Assembly (NCBI GenBank): GCA_017644045.1
Contig: JAEPMI010000014.1
Coordinates: 124,001-188,000 of the forward strand
DNA: 64,000 bases
Source of the DNA: Deltaproteobacteria bacterium
Lineage (GTDB): Bacteria > Myxococcota_A > Polyangia > Polyangiales > Houyiibacteriaceae
Reading direction: 5' to 3'
Below the pieces are notes generated by a model. That model did not search any database. It saw only the letters and a program-made list of their open reading frames with translations, and was not told the origin of the DNA. Position numbers and translations under genes: made by a program. Within the stretch, counting starts at the first letter, position 1; each line of letters opens with the position of its first letter. Below, piece after piece: positions 18,157 to 27,639 of the stretch.

Positions 18157-19352
18157 CCGGTCCTCTCGGGCTCGTCCTCTCCGGCGGTGGATCGCGCGGA
18201 GCCTACGAAGTCGGCGTCCTCAGCTACGCCTTCGGCGACATCGTGAAGCGCGTGGGCCGCGCCCCGGTGATCGACATCATCAGCGGCACCAGCGTCGGCG
18301 CGGTCAACGGCGCCTTCATGGCGTCGACCGTCGACGACCTCGGTCGCGGCGTCGTGCAACTCGAGACCATGTGGGCCGAGCTCCAGCTCGCGGACGTGCT
18401 CACCTTCGGCGTTCGGCAGGCGGTCGCGCTGCGCCGGGTCCTGCTCGGTGGCCGGCGGGCGACCGGCATCTTCGACGCGACCCCGCTCGTGAAGCTGGTC
18501 GGCGAGAGTGTCGATTGGCGGCGACTCGCGCGAAACATCCGGCAAGGGCACCTGAAGGCGTTCACCGTCTCGGCGACCAAGGTCACCACCGGCCAGCCGA
18601 CCGTCTTCGTCGACGCGACGCGCGACTTCCCGCTGCCGGCCCCCTTCACGCCGCAGGTGCGGATCCGCGGCCAGCGGATCGGACCGGCCCACGTGCTCGC
18701 GTCGGCGGCCATCCCGCTGATCTTCGCGCCGATCCCGATCGGCTCGTCGCTGCACTGCGACGGTGGGCTCCGCCTCAACACGCCGCTCTCGCCGGCCATC
18801 CACCTCGGCGCCGACCGACTCTTCGTCGTCGGTTGCTCCGACCCCTACTCCGACGGACAGAGCGGCCTGGCTCCCGGTCGATACCCCGGCGCGCCCTTCC
18901 TGCTCGGCAAGGTGCTCAACGCCTTCCTCATCGACCACCTCAACTCCGACCTGCAGGAGCTGCGGAAGATGAACGCGATGCTGAGAGACGGCATCGCGGC
19001 ATACGGCGAGGACTTCGTCGAGCGCATGAGCGCGGTCGCCGCCGAACGAGGCGAGCCTCAGCGACGCATCCTCGAGGTCTTCTCGATTCACCCGAGCGTG
19101 GACCTCGGTCACATCGCCTCCGACCACCTGGGCAAGAACCGGCTGCGCTTCGGCGCGACGCTCGGCCGCCAGTTCCTGCGACTGCTCGACGTCGGCGAGG
19201 GCGGCGACGCGGATCTGGCGAGCTACCTGCTCTTCGACGGGGCGTACGCCCGCGAGCTGATCGCGCTCGGCCGGGCGGATGCGCGCGAGCGGAGAGACGA
19301 GCTGGAGGCGTTTCTGTATGGGGACGCAAGCCCGATGCCGCTACCGGCCTGA
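18153..19352 (+). CDS. Patatin-like phospholipase
   Basis: 399 residues. Oxyanion loop S-G-G-G-S-R-G (10-16), nucleophile S47 in G-T-S-V-G (45-49) and catalytic D203 in D-G-G-L: the full Ser/Asp dyad of patatin lipid acyl hydrolases. No signal peptide, so it acts on lipids from the cytoplasmic side or is injected or exported by another route. The GTG start sits inside the stop of the Ser/Thr kinase gene, so the two are made together and may be functionally linked. Overall form resembles bacterial patatins of about 320-400 residues, with a helical C-terminal part (V-D-L-G-H-I-A-S). Confidence 0.9.
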   Translation: MTGPLGLVLSGGGSRGAYEVGVLSYAFGDIVKRVGRAPVIDIISGTSVGAVNGAFMASTVDDLGRGVVQLETMWAELQLADVLTFGVRQAVALRRVLLGGRRATGIFDATPLVKLVGESVDWRRLARNIRQGHLKAFTVSATKVTTGQPTVFVDATRDFPLPAPFTPQVRIRGQRIGPAHVLASAAIPLIFAPIPIGSSLHCDGGLRLNTPLSPAIHLGADRLFVVGCSDPYSDGQSGLAPGRYPGAPFLLGKVLNAFLIDHLNSDLQELRKMNAMLRDGIAAYGEDFVERMSAVAAERGEPQRRILEVFSIHPSVDLGHIASDHLGKNRLRFGATLGRQFLRLLDVGEGGDADLASYLLFDGAYARELIALGRADARERRDELEAFLYGDASPMPLPA

Positions 19353-19355
19353 CGG

Positions 19356-19587
19356 CATTCGGCGTTCGGAGTTCGGCGTCAGAGTTCGGAGTTCGGCGTC
19401 AGAGTTCGGAGTTCGGAGTTCGGCGTTCGGGGTTCGGCGTCGGCGTTCGGATCCGGCGTTCGGCGTTCGGCGTCAGAGTTCGGAGCTCGGAGTCGGAGTT
19501 CGGAGTTCGGCAGTCGGAGTTCGGAGTCGGCCGTCGGAGTTCGGAGTCGGAGTCGGCAGTCGGAGTCCGGAGCTCGGAGTCCGAGTT
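19356..19587. repeat. Tract of degenerate GTTCGG tandem repeats
   Basis: About 230 bases made almost entirely of GTTCGGA, GTTCGGC and related GTCGGA units. The clearest part is an exact 20-base tandem pair at 19364-19383 and 19384-19403 beginning GTTCGGAGTTCGG; further along the unit decays to 6-8 base steps. It starts just after the patatin stop and ends next to the terminator of the leftward lipoprotein operon. It has no spacer structure, so it is not a CRISPR array. Together with the terminator it explains the 304-base gap between 19353 and 19656. Confidence 0.9.
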
Positions 19588-19597
19588 GGACCGCCCC

Positions 19598-19635
19598 AAA
19601 GAAAAACGCCGCCCCCGGGCAAACCGGGAGCGGCG
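19598..19635 (-). terminator. Intrinsic terminator of the lipoprotein operon
   Basis: On the minus strand the stem CGCCGCTCCCGG pairs with CCGGGGGCGGCG (one bulge) around a short T/G loop and is followed directly by TTTTTCTTT. It starts 22 bases after the stop of the TSP3/VWA lipoprotein gene. This is a textbook Rho-independent signal and closes the three-gene leftward operon. Confidence 0.9.
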
Positions 19636-19656
19636 TCTCTCACGAAGCGCGTTCGG

Positions 19657-21693
19657 TCAGAACTCGCCCATCGGGTCGTCGATCTTCGGCGGCACGAGGA
19701 AGAAGACCTCACGCCGGTCGAGCGGCGACCCGTTGCCCGTGACGGTGAGCGTGGCTCGGAAGAGCTGCGGCTCGTCGGTCGCCGGCACGGTGCGGTTCTG
19801 GCGAACCACGAGGTCCCAGCAGACGCGCTCACCGGGCGGGACCTCGGGGAAGGTCTCGGTGTGCCCGTCGCGCGGGTTCACGTCGGCGAGCTCGTCGAGG
19901 AGCGCGCAGCCGGGGCGGGTGATGTTGGTCTCGAGGTGCTCGATGAACTGCAGGGCGTTCCCGGAGTCTCCGGGCTCGTCCCGCGGATCGATCGTCACGT
20001 AGAGCGGGATGTTCTGGAGGACCTCGTTGATCGTCGTCACGACGCCGTCGACGAAGGCGGCCGGGTCACCGCTCGCGTCCGGCGCGCGGAACACCAGGGG
20101 TGCGCCCGTCGAATCGAACGAGCCAGCAGCGGTAGCGATCGCGCTGAGATCCACGAACGCATCCTCCGGGTTCGACCCGTCGACCCGAATCCCGGCGAAC
20201 ACGATGTTCTGGTCGGAGATGATCCGGCCGACCTCGAGCGCGGTGCCCGGCGAGCACGAGCTGCACTCGTTCGGCTCATCGGTGATCGCCATGAGGATGC
20301 GGATCGCGTCCGGTCGGAAGCTCGGGCATCCGATCCCGCCGACCGTGCAACCCGCGCCCGCGGGGCAGTAGGCGCGGTCGGCGCTGCATGCCGAGCTCTC
20401 GAACAGGGCCTCGGTGCCGCCGCTGAAGGGCGGCTCCGGGAAGGCCATCTGGGTCATCGACGGGATGGGCTGCAAGCTCAGGAGGTTGGCGTGCTCGCCA
20501 CCGTCCTCGTACGAGCCGACGCCGGTCCAGAGGTCGGCGATGCAACCGGAGGTCTCCGGGTTCTCGATGCAGCGACCGCCGGCCGAGCAGACGGCCCCAG
20601 CCGGCGCGAACTCGCAGTCGCCATCGGAGCTGCACGTCATGTCGTAGTCGTCACAGGTGAGCCGGTCGACGATCTCGATGTATCGGTCTCGCGTCTCGCG
20701 AATCGGAGTCGCCATCGAGCCGGTGGTGTCCCAGAGGAAGTACACGTCCGCGAGCTGCACGTTCGTGCGGAAGAGTAGGGTGTCGCGAGACGGTCGCGCC
20801 GGCTCCTCGAAGGGCACGACGAAGACGAAGTCGCCGTTGGCTCGGGGGTTGTCGGCGGGGTCGAGCGCGTCGGTGCCGGCGCCGACCTCGATGAGGTCGC
20901 TGACGCCGTCGTCGTCGCTGTCGGCCAGGCGCGGGTCGGTGCCGGCGGCGGCTTCGCTCGCGTCGGGGAGACCGTCGTTGTCGGAGTCCGAGTCCCGGTA
21001 GTCCGGGATCCGGTCGCCGTCGGTGTCGATCGGCAGCGTGCTCAGATCGGAGTCACCGGCCTCGTCGGCGTCGGAGATGCCGTCGTTGTCGCTGTCCAGG
21101 TCCTCCCGGTCGGGGACGCCGTCGCCGTCGGTGTCGCGGTCGAGCCGCTCGGTGCCGTCGAGAATGGTGTCGTTGTCGGAGTCCGGATCCCGGAAGTCCG
21201 GGATGCCGTCGTCGTCCACGTCGCGCGGGAAGTCGACGCGACCCATCAGCTCCTCCTCGTCGCGGAGGCCGTCGTTGTCGTCGTCCTCGTCGGCGTAGTC
21301 GAGCAGGCCGTCGCCGTCGTTGTCGCCGGTCCCTTCGCGGACGTCGGGGATCCCGTTGTTGTCGGAGTCGAAGTCCTGGAAGTCGGGGATGCCGTCGCCT
21401 TCGGAGTCGACCGGGGGCGTGGCGGGGTCCGAGTCTCCGGCTTCGTCGATGTCGAAGATGCCGTCGTTGTCGGAGTCCATGTCGAGCCAGTCCTCGGTGC
21501 CGTCACCGTCGGTGTCGACACCGGCCGAGCTTCCCTCGTCCTGGTTGGCGATCGTGTCCCCGTCCTCGTCGGGCCGGAAGACGGCCCCATCCATGGTCGA
21601 GGGTCGCCCGTCGTCGCCGCAGCCCGCCAGAGCGAGACAGAGCGCGAGGGTCAGTGGAGTGGTGATTCGGAGCATGTTCATGGTTTGCGCCAT
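19657..21693 (-). CDS. Lipoprotein with TSP3 calcium repeats and a VWA domain
   Basis: 678 residues. Signal peptide ending A-L-A-G-C25; the mature end reads C-G-D-D-G. Residues about 45-265 are Asp-rich thrombospondin type 3 repeats (D-S-D-N-D-G-I-P-D and variants, about ten), which bind calcium. Residues about 305-560 form a von Willebrand A-like domain with a MIDAS-type D-T-T-G-S-M; a Cys-rich insert (C-x-S-D-G-D-C and similar) lies inside it. The C-terminal part is beta-rich. Likely an outer-membrane or surface protein. Last gene of the operon; its ATG is 3 bases after the stop of the previous gene. A second possible start is the Met at residue 7. Confidence 0.85.
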   Translation of the reverse strand: MAQTMNMLRITTPLTLALCLALAGCGDDGRPSTMDGAVFRPDEDGDTIANQDEGSSAGVDTDGDGTEDWLDMDSDNDGIFDIDEAGDSDPATPPVDSEGDGIPDFQDFDSDNNGIPDVREGTGDNDGDGLLDYADEDDDNDGLRDEEELMGRVDFPRDVDDDGIPDFRDPDSDNDTILDGTERLDRDTDGDGVPDREDLDSDNDGISDADEAGDSDLSTLPIDTDGDRIPDYRDSDSDNDGLPDASEAAAGTDPRLADSDDDGVSDLIEVGAGTDALDPADNPRANGDFVFVVPFEEPARPSRDTLLFRTNVQLADVYFLWDTTGSMATPIRETRDRYIEIVDRLTCDDYDMTCSSDGDCEFAPAGAVCSAGGRCIENPETSGCIADLWTGVGSYEDGGEHANLLSLQPIPSMTQMAFPEPPFSGGTEALFESSACSADRAYCPAGAGCTVGGIGCPSFRPDAIRILMAITDEPNECSSCSPGTALEVGRIISDQNIVFAGIRVDGSNPEDAFVDLSAIATAAGSFDSTGAPLVFRAPDASGDPAAFVDGVVTTINEVLQNIPLYVTIDPRDEPGDSGNALQFIEHLETNITRPGCALLDELADVNPRDGHTETFPEVPPGERVCWDLVVRQNRTVPATDEPQLFRATLTVTGNGSPLDRREVFFLVPPKIDDPMGEF

Positions 21694-21696
21694 CGT

Positions 21697-23997
21697 TCAG
21701 AAGGTCGAGAAGAAGAGCTGGGTGTCGGACTGGGCCACGAAGGGGTCGGCCTCGACCACCACGTAGTACGTGCCCGCGGGGAGCGTCTGCTCGATGCGGG
21801 GCGGGGTGCCGTCGTCACACGTCGGCGTCATCGCGTCGCAGGCGCCGTCGAGGAGCGCGATGCTCCGGGCGTTCTGCGCACGCAGCGAGACCGAGGTGTC
21901 GGCCGCGAGCGTGAAGGTGTAGTAGGCGTCGAGCCAGCCAACCTCACCGCAGTAGTCGCCGTTGCTGTCGTAGTCGGGCAGGTCGATGACCACGCTGGTG
22001 TTCGGAGCGATGGTCGCCGCCGAAGCGCAGGTGTTGTTGCCCGGGGCCGGGGTGGGCGCCGCGACGGTGAGGTTGGCCGTGATCACTCCGGTCGTGTCCA
22101 GGGTGGTCACGTTCACGTAGTGGGTGCCTGCGGGGAGCCGCTGGTAGAGCCGGCTGTTGCTACCGCCGGTCGCCGTGTAGCAGTCGAAGTCGGTGGTGAC
22201 GTCGCCACAGGTCGACGACCACGCGACGGTGTGTCGGACGGCCGGAGACGAAGTGGTCGCGATCGTCACGTCCGACTCGCTCGCGAGGGTGAACTCGAAG
22301 AAGGCGTCGGTCGAACCCGCGCCGTTGGTCCGGCAGAAGGCGGGCTCGTCCGGCACGTGCTCGAGCGTCGACAGATCGATCATCCCGCTGCCGCTCGTGA
22401 TGTCCACGGGGGTCGTCCCGAAGCAGCTGTCGCCGGGCTCAGCGCCCGAGGGCGGGTTCACGGCGACGTCGAGCTGCCAGCCCTCGTCGGTGGTGAAGTC
22501 CGCCTCGAGGAGGATGAAGTAGTCACCGCCGGGGAGGTTGCGCAGGTTCAGGGTCGCAGGGGCCCCGTTCGACGGGGACTCGGAGCACTGGGCGATGTCC
22601 TCGTCGGGGCTGGAGCAGTCGTCCACCAGCGCCACGAAGGGGCGGCGGCCGGAGGTTCCGAAGGACGAGTAGCCCTCGATCAGCACGTCGCGAAACTCGC
22701 CTGCCGGGATGGAGAGAGTGAAGGCCACGTCCTTGTACGCCGCGGTGGTGGGGCGGCAGGGGAGCTCGTAGGTGTCGTCGAACTCGTCGCCCTCGTAGCG
22801 AGGGTCACCGACGAAGTTGCCGGTGAAGGTGCCGCCGGCGCTCACGTCGATCGTCGTGGTGTCGCAAGAGTCGGCGTCCAGGCTGAGCACGGTCGGGGGT
22901 TCCACGGTGAACGCGAGGTCGAAGGCCGTCTCGTTCTCGGTGATGACGATGATGGCGTAGTCGCCCGCCGGGAGGCTGTTGGCCTTCACGAACGGTTGAA
23001 CACCGGTGTTGGTGTCCGAGCAGCGGATGTCGTTGGCTTCGGTCTCGCAGGCCGCGAGCGTTCGCAGCGAGATGATCGCGTCGTTGTCGATGCCTTGGAC
23101 CTCCACCGAGACGTCCTTCGGGTCGGCGAGCGTGAAGCTGAACACCGCGTCGGGGCCCGCGTCTTCGGTGGTCTCACCGCAGGTCGTGTTGTAGTCGCCG
23201 TCCATCGCGACCGTGGAGGTTGCGATGATGGAGGTGCCGTCGGTGGCGCGGGTGATGTCGAGCGGACCGCGTCCGTCTCCCCCGTCGGTGCAGCGGTCGT
23301 TCGGCGGCGCGCACGCCGCATCGAATCCGTCGACCAGGTTGTTGCAGTCGTCGTCGACGCCGTTGTCACAGACCTCGGTGTTGCCCGGGTACCGATTCGG
23401 GTTGCTGTCGTCGCAGTCGTTGCCGCCGCACCGTCGGGAGGCCTCGCCGTCCATGTCGTCGTCGAGGATCAGGTGCGTGCACATCGAGGCGTCTTCGTCG
23501 CAGAAGTCGACCGTGCAGATGTCCCCGTCACCGCAGAAGGGCGGAACGCCGGGCCGGCATCCGCGCTCCGGGTCGCAGGTCTCGGCGCCGTTGCAGAAGA
23601 CACCGTCGTCGCAGAGCGAGTCGTCCGGGGTCTCGTCGCAGGTCCGGCTCGCTTCGTCGCAGGTGCCGGCCGAGCATTCGGTGCGTCCGCACGGCTCGGT
23701 GCCGATGACGCACACGCCTTCCATGCAGAGCTCCACGCCGTTGCAGAAGCAGGCATCGGAGCAGTCCGCGTCTCGGAGACAGGTCCCGCCGATGGTGGAG
23801 CCCATGCTCTCGGCGGTGCATTCGGTGATCGGTTGGCCCATGTCGGAGGGGACGATGGGCATGTCCGGTGTCACGTCGGCGTCGGCTTCCACGCCCATGT
23901 CGTCGTCGGTGGTGCCGGAGTCGTCGTCGCCGCAGCCCGCGAGCATCGCGGCCCCCAGGCCCAGCGTGAGTAGGATTCGTCGATTCATGTCAGTCAT
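21697..23997 (-). CDS. Lipoprotein with Cys-rich, MopE-type and beta-sandwich parts
   Basis: 766 residues. Lipobox M-L-A-G-C22, mature end C-G-D-D-D. Residues about 55-175 hold many Cys in C-x-x-G-x-C type spacing (C-F-C-N-G-V-E-L-C, C-D-D-G-V-F-C-N-G). Around 190-230 is the putative metal-binding motif found in MopE-like proteins: D-C-D-D-S-N-P followed by E-V-C-D-N-G-V-D-D-D-C-N. The rest (about 240-766) is a set of four or five similar beta-sandwich units, each ending in a phrase like L-P-A-G-x-Y-x-V, as in bacterial pre-peptidase C-terminal domains. Function unknown; probably displayed on the cell surface. Middle gene of the operon. Confidence 0.82.
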   Translation of the reverse strand: MTDMNRRILLTLGLGAAMLAGCGDDDSGTTDDDMGVEADADVTPDMPIVPSDMGQPITECTAESMGSTIGGTCLRDADCSDACFCNGVELCMEGVCVIGTEPCGRTECSAGTCDEASRTCDETPDDSLCDDGVFCNGAETCDPERGCRPGVPPFCGDGDICTVDFCDEDASMCTHLILDDDMDGEASRRCGGNDCDDSNPNRYPGNTEVCDNGVDDDCNNLVDGFDAACAPPNDRCTDGGDGRGPLDITRATDGTSIIATSTVAMDGDYNTTCGETTEDAGPDAVFSFTLADPKDVSVEVQGIDNDAIISLRTLAACETEANDIRCSDTNTGVQPFVKANSLPAGDYAIIVITENETAFDLAFTVEPPTVLSLDADSCDTTTIDVSAGGTFTGNFVGDPRYEGDEFDDTYELPCRPTTAAYKDVAFTLSIPAGEFRDVLIEGYSSFGTSGRRPFVALVDDCSSPDEDIAQCSESPSNGAPATLNLRNLPGGDYFILLEADFTTDEGWQLDVAVNPPSGAEPGDSCFGTTPVDITSGSGMIDLSTLEHVPDEPAFCRTNGAGSTDAFFEFTLASESDVTIATTSSPAVRHTVAWSSTCGDVTTDFDCYTATGGSNSRLYQRLPAGTHYVNVTTLDTTGVITANLTVAAPTPAPGNNTCASAATIAPNTSVVIDLPDYDSNGDYCGEVGWLDAYYTFTLAADTSVSLRAQNARSIALLDGACDAMTPTCDDGTPPRIEQTLPAGTYYVVVEADPFVAQSDTQLFFSTF

Positions 23998-24024
23998 TCG
24001 ATTGAAAGAAGTGGTTGGGCTGGG

Positions 24025-27000
24025 TCAGGGGTCGTAGCGAAGGAAGTTGCCGGTCGACTCGGAGTCGGTCTCGAAGAGATAGAGAGAGCCGGTCGACTGG
24101 TCGAGCCACATGGCGTTGTCCCCCGAGCCGCCGACCGGGATCACCTCACCGACGTAGATGGGCGTCCCGCCCGGATCGATGATCGCCTCGACGTGGCCAT
24201 CGTAGTTGCGGATGTAGAGGTGGCCGGGGGCCGTCGTCGAGTCGACGTACATCGCGATCGTGCCGCTCGGGCAGCAGGTGCCGTCGTGGTCGATGCCGGG
24301 TGCGATGTTGACCGGGTCGTACATCGGGTTGCCGAGCTCGGTGAACGGAATCCGGAAGACCCCCTCCTCGAAGCCGTCCTTGTACTCACCCGCGACATAG
24401 ACGTAGGTGTCGTCCACCGCGAGACCGGTCGCGTCGGTGATGACCTCGTTCGTCCCGAGCCTCACGGGCGCCGAAGGCGTCGTCGCGTCGAGCGAGTAGA
24501 AGACCGGGTAGTCGTCACTCGTGACGTAGTAGAGGGTGTTGCCGACGAAGTTCGCCGCGCCGACCTCCTGGGTCGGGTAGGCCGCCGGCGGGATGTCCCA
24601 CGCGACGGGATCCCAGAAGGGCGCCGAGCCGTCCCAGAGCCGGTAGACGCGCGAGGCACTCGAGCTCGTCGTGTTGTCGAAGCTGAAGAGCGCGCCGTTG
24701 GCGGCGAAGGTGCCGACGTACCCGACGTTGCTCGAGGAGAGCCCGTCGAGGTCGCTGCGATAGATGGTGGTCCCCGAGCCGCTCTTGAGCGCGTCGAGCA
24801 TCTCGCCGGTGCTGTTGTAGCTCATCACCACGATGTCGGCGTTGCCGCTCATCCAGTAGTCCGCCGTGATGGACTCGACGGAGCCCAGGTCGTTGATCGG
24901 GCGCTCGATGGGCAGGTTCACGGGCGGGCTGAGCCCGAGGCCCGTGTAGGCCGTCTCGGCGATGTTCAGGTTCGTGATGCCCTGCCCCATCTCGACCGCG
25001 ACGCAGAGCGTGGTGCCGGTCGGGACCAGCGCGGAGGCCGTGGCCACCGAGCCGTCGTCGGAGCAGCCGAGCTCGGTGGTGCCGTCGTAGACCGCGACGC
25101 CACCCGCTCCGACCGTGCTCGCCACAAAGAGCGGCTGCGTCGTCGTGTAGGAGTACCACTCGACGTCACTGGTGGAGCCGAAGCAGCCGGGCGTGATGAT
25201 CGCGATATCGGACGAGCCCGTCACCGGGTTGCTCCCCGAGGAGGCCGCGAACGCTCGGGAACACGTCTCGCCCGCCGACACGGGGATCGTCTCGATGTCG
25301 ATCTGCGCCTCGTGGAAGTACAGGTCGCCGATACTGGACGAACGGTAGATGTCGGTCACGTCGTTGGTCAGCCAGATGTAGATGTCACCGGCCGGAGCGT
25401 CGATGATCCCGTCCTTGGCCGTGATGCTCACGTCACCGATGCAGCCGTACTCCGCGGTCGCCACGCTCGGGTCACAGGTGTCGTAGGCCGACACGTTGAA
25501 CTCCGGGTTGTTGGACGAGTCCAGGCCCTCGGCCGTCACTCGGAGCACCGAGTCCGCCGGCATCGTGTACCGGATGACGGCGTCGACGCCGGTCCCGTCC
25601 AGCGTGCTGGTCGAGCTGGTCGAGGTGGGGTCACAGGAGACCAGCGTCTCGGTGGTGTAGGGGGAGATGTCCATCGAGCGGGGCCCCATGCCGGCGGGGA
25701 TGTGGAAGGTGTCCACCCCGCCCGCGCTCGAGAAGATGCTGCTCGCGGTCGTGTAGGGGTTGTCGCAGCCCTCGCCTTCGATGGCTGGCGGGTCGACCTC
25801 TTCCACCGTCACGACGATGGAGTCCGAGAAGGTCGACGACGAGTTCGACGAGATCCAGATGTGGACCGGGCCCGCGGGCACGTCGGCGTAGAGCTGGTGG
25901 ATCTCCGAATCCGCGATGCAGCGCGTCGGGGTCGCCGCCGGGTCGCAGGCGCCGGGGGTGACGGCGATGTCGTATCCGTTGAAGGTCGTGTTGGCGTCCG
26001 CGACGATGCGAAGGAGTCGGCCACCACCCGCCACGTCGGGCGTGGCCTTGTCGTAGCGGATGACCATGTCCGGTCGGGTCGCCGTTCCTTCGTAGTCGGA
26101 GCACGCCTCGGTGCCGCCCTCACGGCTCGTGACCTGACTCGACCCGATGGTCCAGGTCGTCACGCCGCCCGTGACCATCGCGTTCACGGGGGTCAGCGCG
26201 TCGAGGCAGTTCTCGCCGGAGGGGTTGCCCGTCGTGAAGTTCAGCATCCCGTCCATGAGGTAGGGGTGCGTGGTGTCGGTGCTGTTCCCGGTCAGGTCCA
26301 TGAACGGAGTGAGGTCGAGCATGTACTCGGTGCTCGCGGACATCGTGTCCGCCGGGACCGTGAAGTTGATGATGGTCGGGGTGGCCCAGGTGCCATCGAC
26401 CGTGGTCGGGGTGGTGCCGTCGGTGAGGGTCGCGGTGGTCAGCGTCTGATCCATCGCTTCGCTGAACACCACCTCGATGTTGAGCTCCTCCTTCTGGTCG
26501 ATGCCCATGTCACCCTCGCTCGGCTCGGTGCTGAACACGACCGGATCGAAGACATCGTCGGAGACGGTGAAGTCGAGGCTCCCGTCCACTAGATACTCGG
26601 TTCCGTCGAGCTCGTTGCCCGCGCGATCGGTGAGGCCGCTGAGATCCACCGAGTAGCTCGTCTCGAACTCGAGAATGCCGTCCGTGTTCAGCCGGAGCAG
26701 GGTGGCGCCACCCGCCCAGCTGCCGCGGACCATGATGTCGTCCGTGCCGTCGTTGAGCACGAACATCGTGGTGTCGGTCATCATCGGCTCGTCGAAGACG
26801 ATCTCGATCTGCCGCTGGGTCGCCGCGTTCACGTCGACCTGGCCCTCCATCGGCTCGCTGCGCACGACGCTCGGCGCATCCGTGTCCGGGCCCGTCTCGA
26901 AGTCGAGGAAGCCGTCTTCGACGACCGGCTCGCCGTCGAGGGGGTTGCCGAGCGCGTCGCGGAAGTTCCGCAGGTTCACGTCGTAGTCACGCTCGTACTC

Positions 27001-27639
27001 GAGGTCGGCGATGGGGAAGGTCACTTCCGTTCCCTCGGCGTTCCACTCCGCCGCGCCGACCGTGCCCGCTCCACCGAGCACGTCGATGACACCGCTGGTG
27101 GTGTTCATCTGCTCGCTGAAGGTCAGCACGATCGCGTCGAGCTGCGCGGACACGTCGGTCGCGCCTTCCATCGGCTCGGTCGCCGTGAGGACGGGGCGGA
27201 CGTCGTCCACCGTCTCGAACATCACGTCGAGCGGCTCCTCGAGCACGTTGCCCGACGGGTCCTCGAAGTCGGCGATGGTCAGCACGACCGTGCCGGGCGC
27301 CCAAGGCGTGTTGGGCGTGATGGTCAGGGTGCTGCCGACATCGTCCCAGGCCCACCGCGCGGCCGGGATCGGACCGCCGGGGTTCGCCGTGATCGAGCCC
27401 ATCGCCGTGTTCATCGGCTCCGAGAAGCGGACGATGAAGGGCTCGAGCCGGTTCACACCACTTTCCCCCTCGGCAGGGGTGGTGTTACGGACCGTCGGGG
27501 CGATCGCGTCGCCCGTCCGCATGTCCGTACCGCCATCGGCGGCCGGTCGGCCATCGTCGCCGCAAGCCGCGACCGAGAACGCCACGAGCACGGCACCGAA
27601 CCGGAGCAAGTGGCAGCTATAAGAGTTGATGAATGACAT
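24025..27639 (-). CDS. Giant lipoprotein with Big_5 Ig-like repeats
   Basis: 1204 residues. Signal peptide with lipobox S-V-A-A-C26, mature end C-G-D-D-G. Residues about 45-480 hold four SbsA-type Ig-like (Big_5) units of about 105 residues, each with a P-x-E-G-x-x-x-V/I-D/N start, a V-x-F-S-E-P/A-M strand and D-x-x-G-N-x-L/D turn. Residues about 490-890 are beta-sandwich units of the same style as in the downstream protein. Residues about 900-1204 look like a beta-propeller (repeated Y-x-x-D, D-x-x-Y-V-Y). First gene of the leftward operon; the next gene starts 27 bases after its stop. The Shine-Dalgarno signal is weak. Confidence 0.85.
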   Translation of the reverse strand: MSFINSYSCHLLRFGAVLVAFSVAACGDDGRPAADGGTDMRTGDAIAPTVRNTTPAEGESGVNRLEPFIVRFSEPMNTAMGSITANPGGPIPAARWAWDDVGSTLTITPNTPWAPGTVVLTIADFEDPSGNVLEEPLDVMFETVDDVRPVLTATEPMEGATDVSAQLDAIVLTFSEQMNTTSGVIDVLGGAGTVGAAEWNAEGTEVTFPIADLEYERDYDVNLRNFRDALGNPLDGEPVVEDGFLDFETGPDTDAPSVVRSEPMEGQVDVNAATQRQIEIVFDEPMMTDTTMFVLNDGTDDIMVRGSWAGGATLLRLNTDGILEFETSYSVDLSGLTDRAGNELDGTEYLVDGSLDFTVSDDVFDPVVFSTEPSEGDMGIDQKEELNIEVVFSEAMDQTLTTATLTDGTTPTTVDGTWATPTIINFTVPADTMSASTEYMLDLTPFMDLTGNSTDTTHPYLMDGMLNFTTGNPSGENCLDALTPVNAMVTGGVTTWTIGSSQVTSREGGTEACSDYEGTATRPDMVIRYDKATPDVAGGGRLLRIVADANTTFNGYDIAVTPGACDPAATPTRCIADSEIHQLYADVPAGPVHIWISSNSSSTFSDSIVVTVEEVDPPAIEGEGCDNPYTTASSIFSSAGGVDTFHIPAGMGPRSMDISPYTTETLVSCDPTSTSSTSTLDGTGVDAVIRYTMPADSVLRVTAEGLDSSNNPEFNVSAYDTCDPSVATAEYGCIGDVSITAKDGIIDAPAGDIYIWLTNDVTDIYRSSSIGDLYFHEAQIDIETIPVSAGETCSRAFAASSGSNPVTGSSDIAIITPGCFGSTSDVEWYSYTTTQPLFVASTVGAGGVAVYDGTTELGCSDDGSVATASALVPTGTTLCVAVEMGQGITNLNIAETAYTGLGLSPPVNLPIERPINDLGSVESITADYWMSGNADIVVMSYNSTGEMLDALKSGSGTTIYRSDLDGLSSSNVGYVGTFAANGALFSFDNTTSSSASRVYRLWDGSAPFWDPVAWDIPPAAYPTQEVGAANFVGNTLYYVTSDDYPVFYSLDATTPSAPVRLGTNEVITDATGLAVDDTYVYVAGEYKDGFEEGVFRIPFTELGNPMYDPVNIAPGIDHDGTCCPSGTIAMYVDSTTAPGHLYIRNYDGHVEAIIDPGGTPIYVGEVIPVGGSGDNAMWLDQSTGSLYLFETDSESTGNFLRYDP

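Noticed and set aside
19356-19587. CRISPR array
   Set aside because: Units of 6-8 bases with no spacers; simple tandem repeat.
21000-21600. Short regular repeats that look CRISPR-like
   Set aside because: They are the Asp-rich codons (GAC-TCC-GAC and similar) of the TSP3 repeats inside a gene; there are no unique spacers or cas genes.
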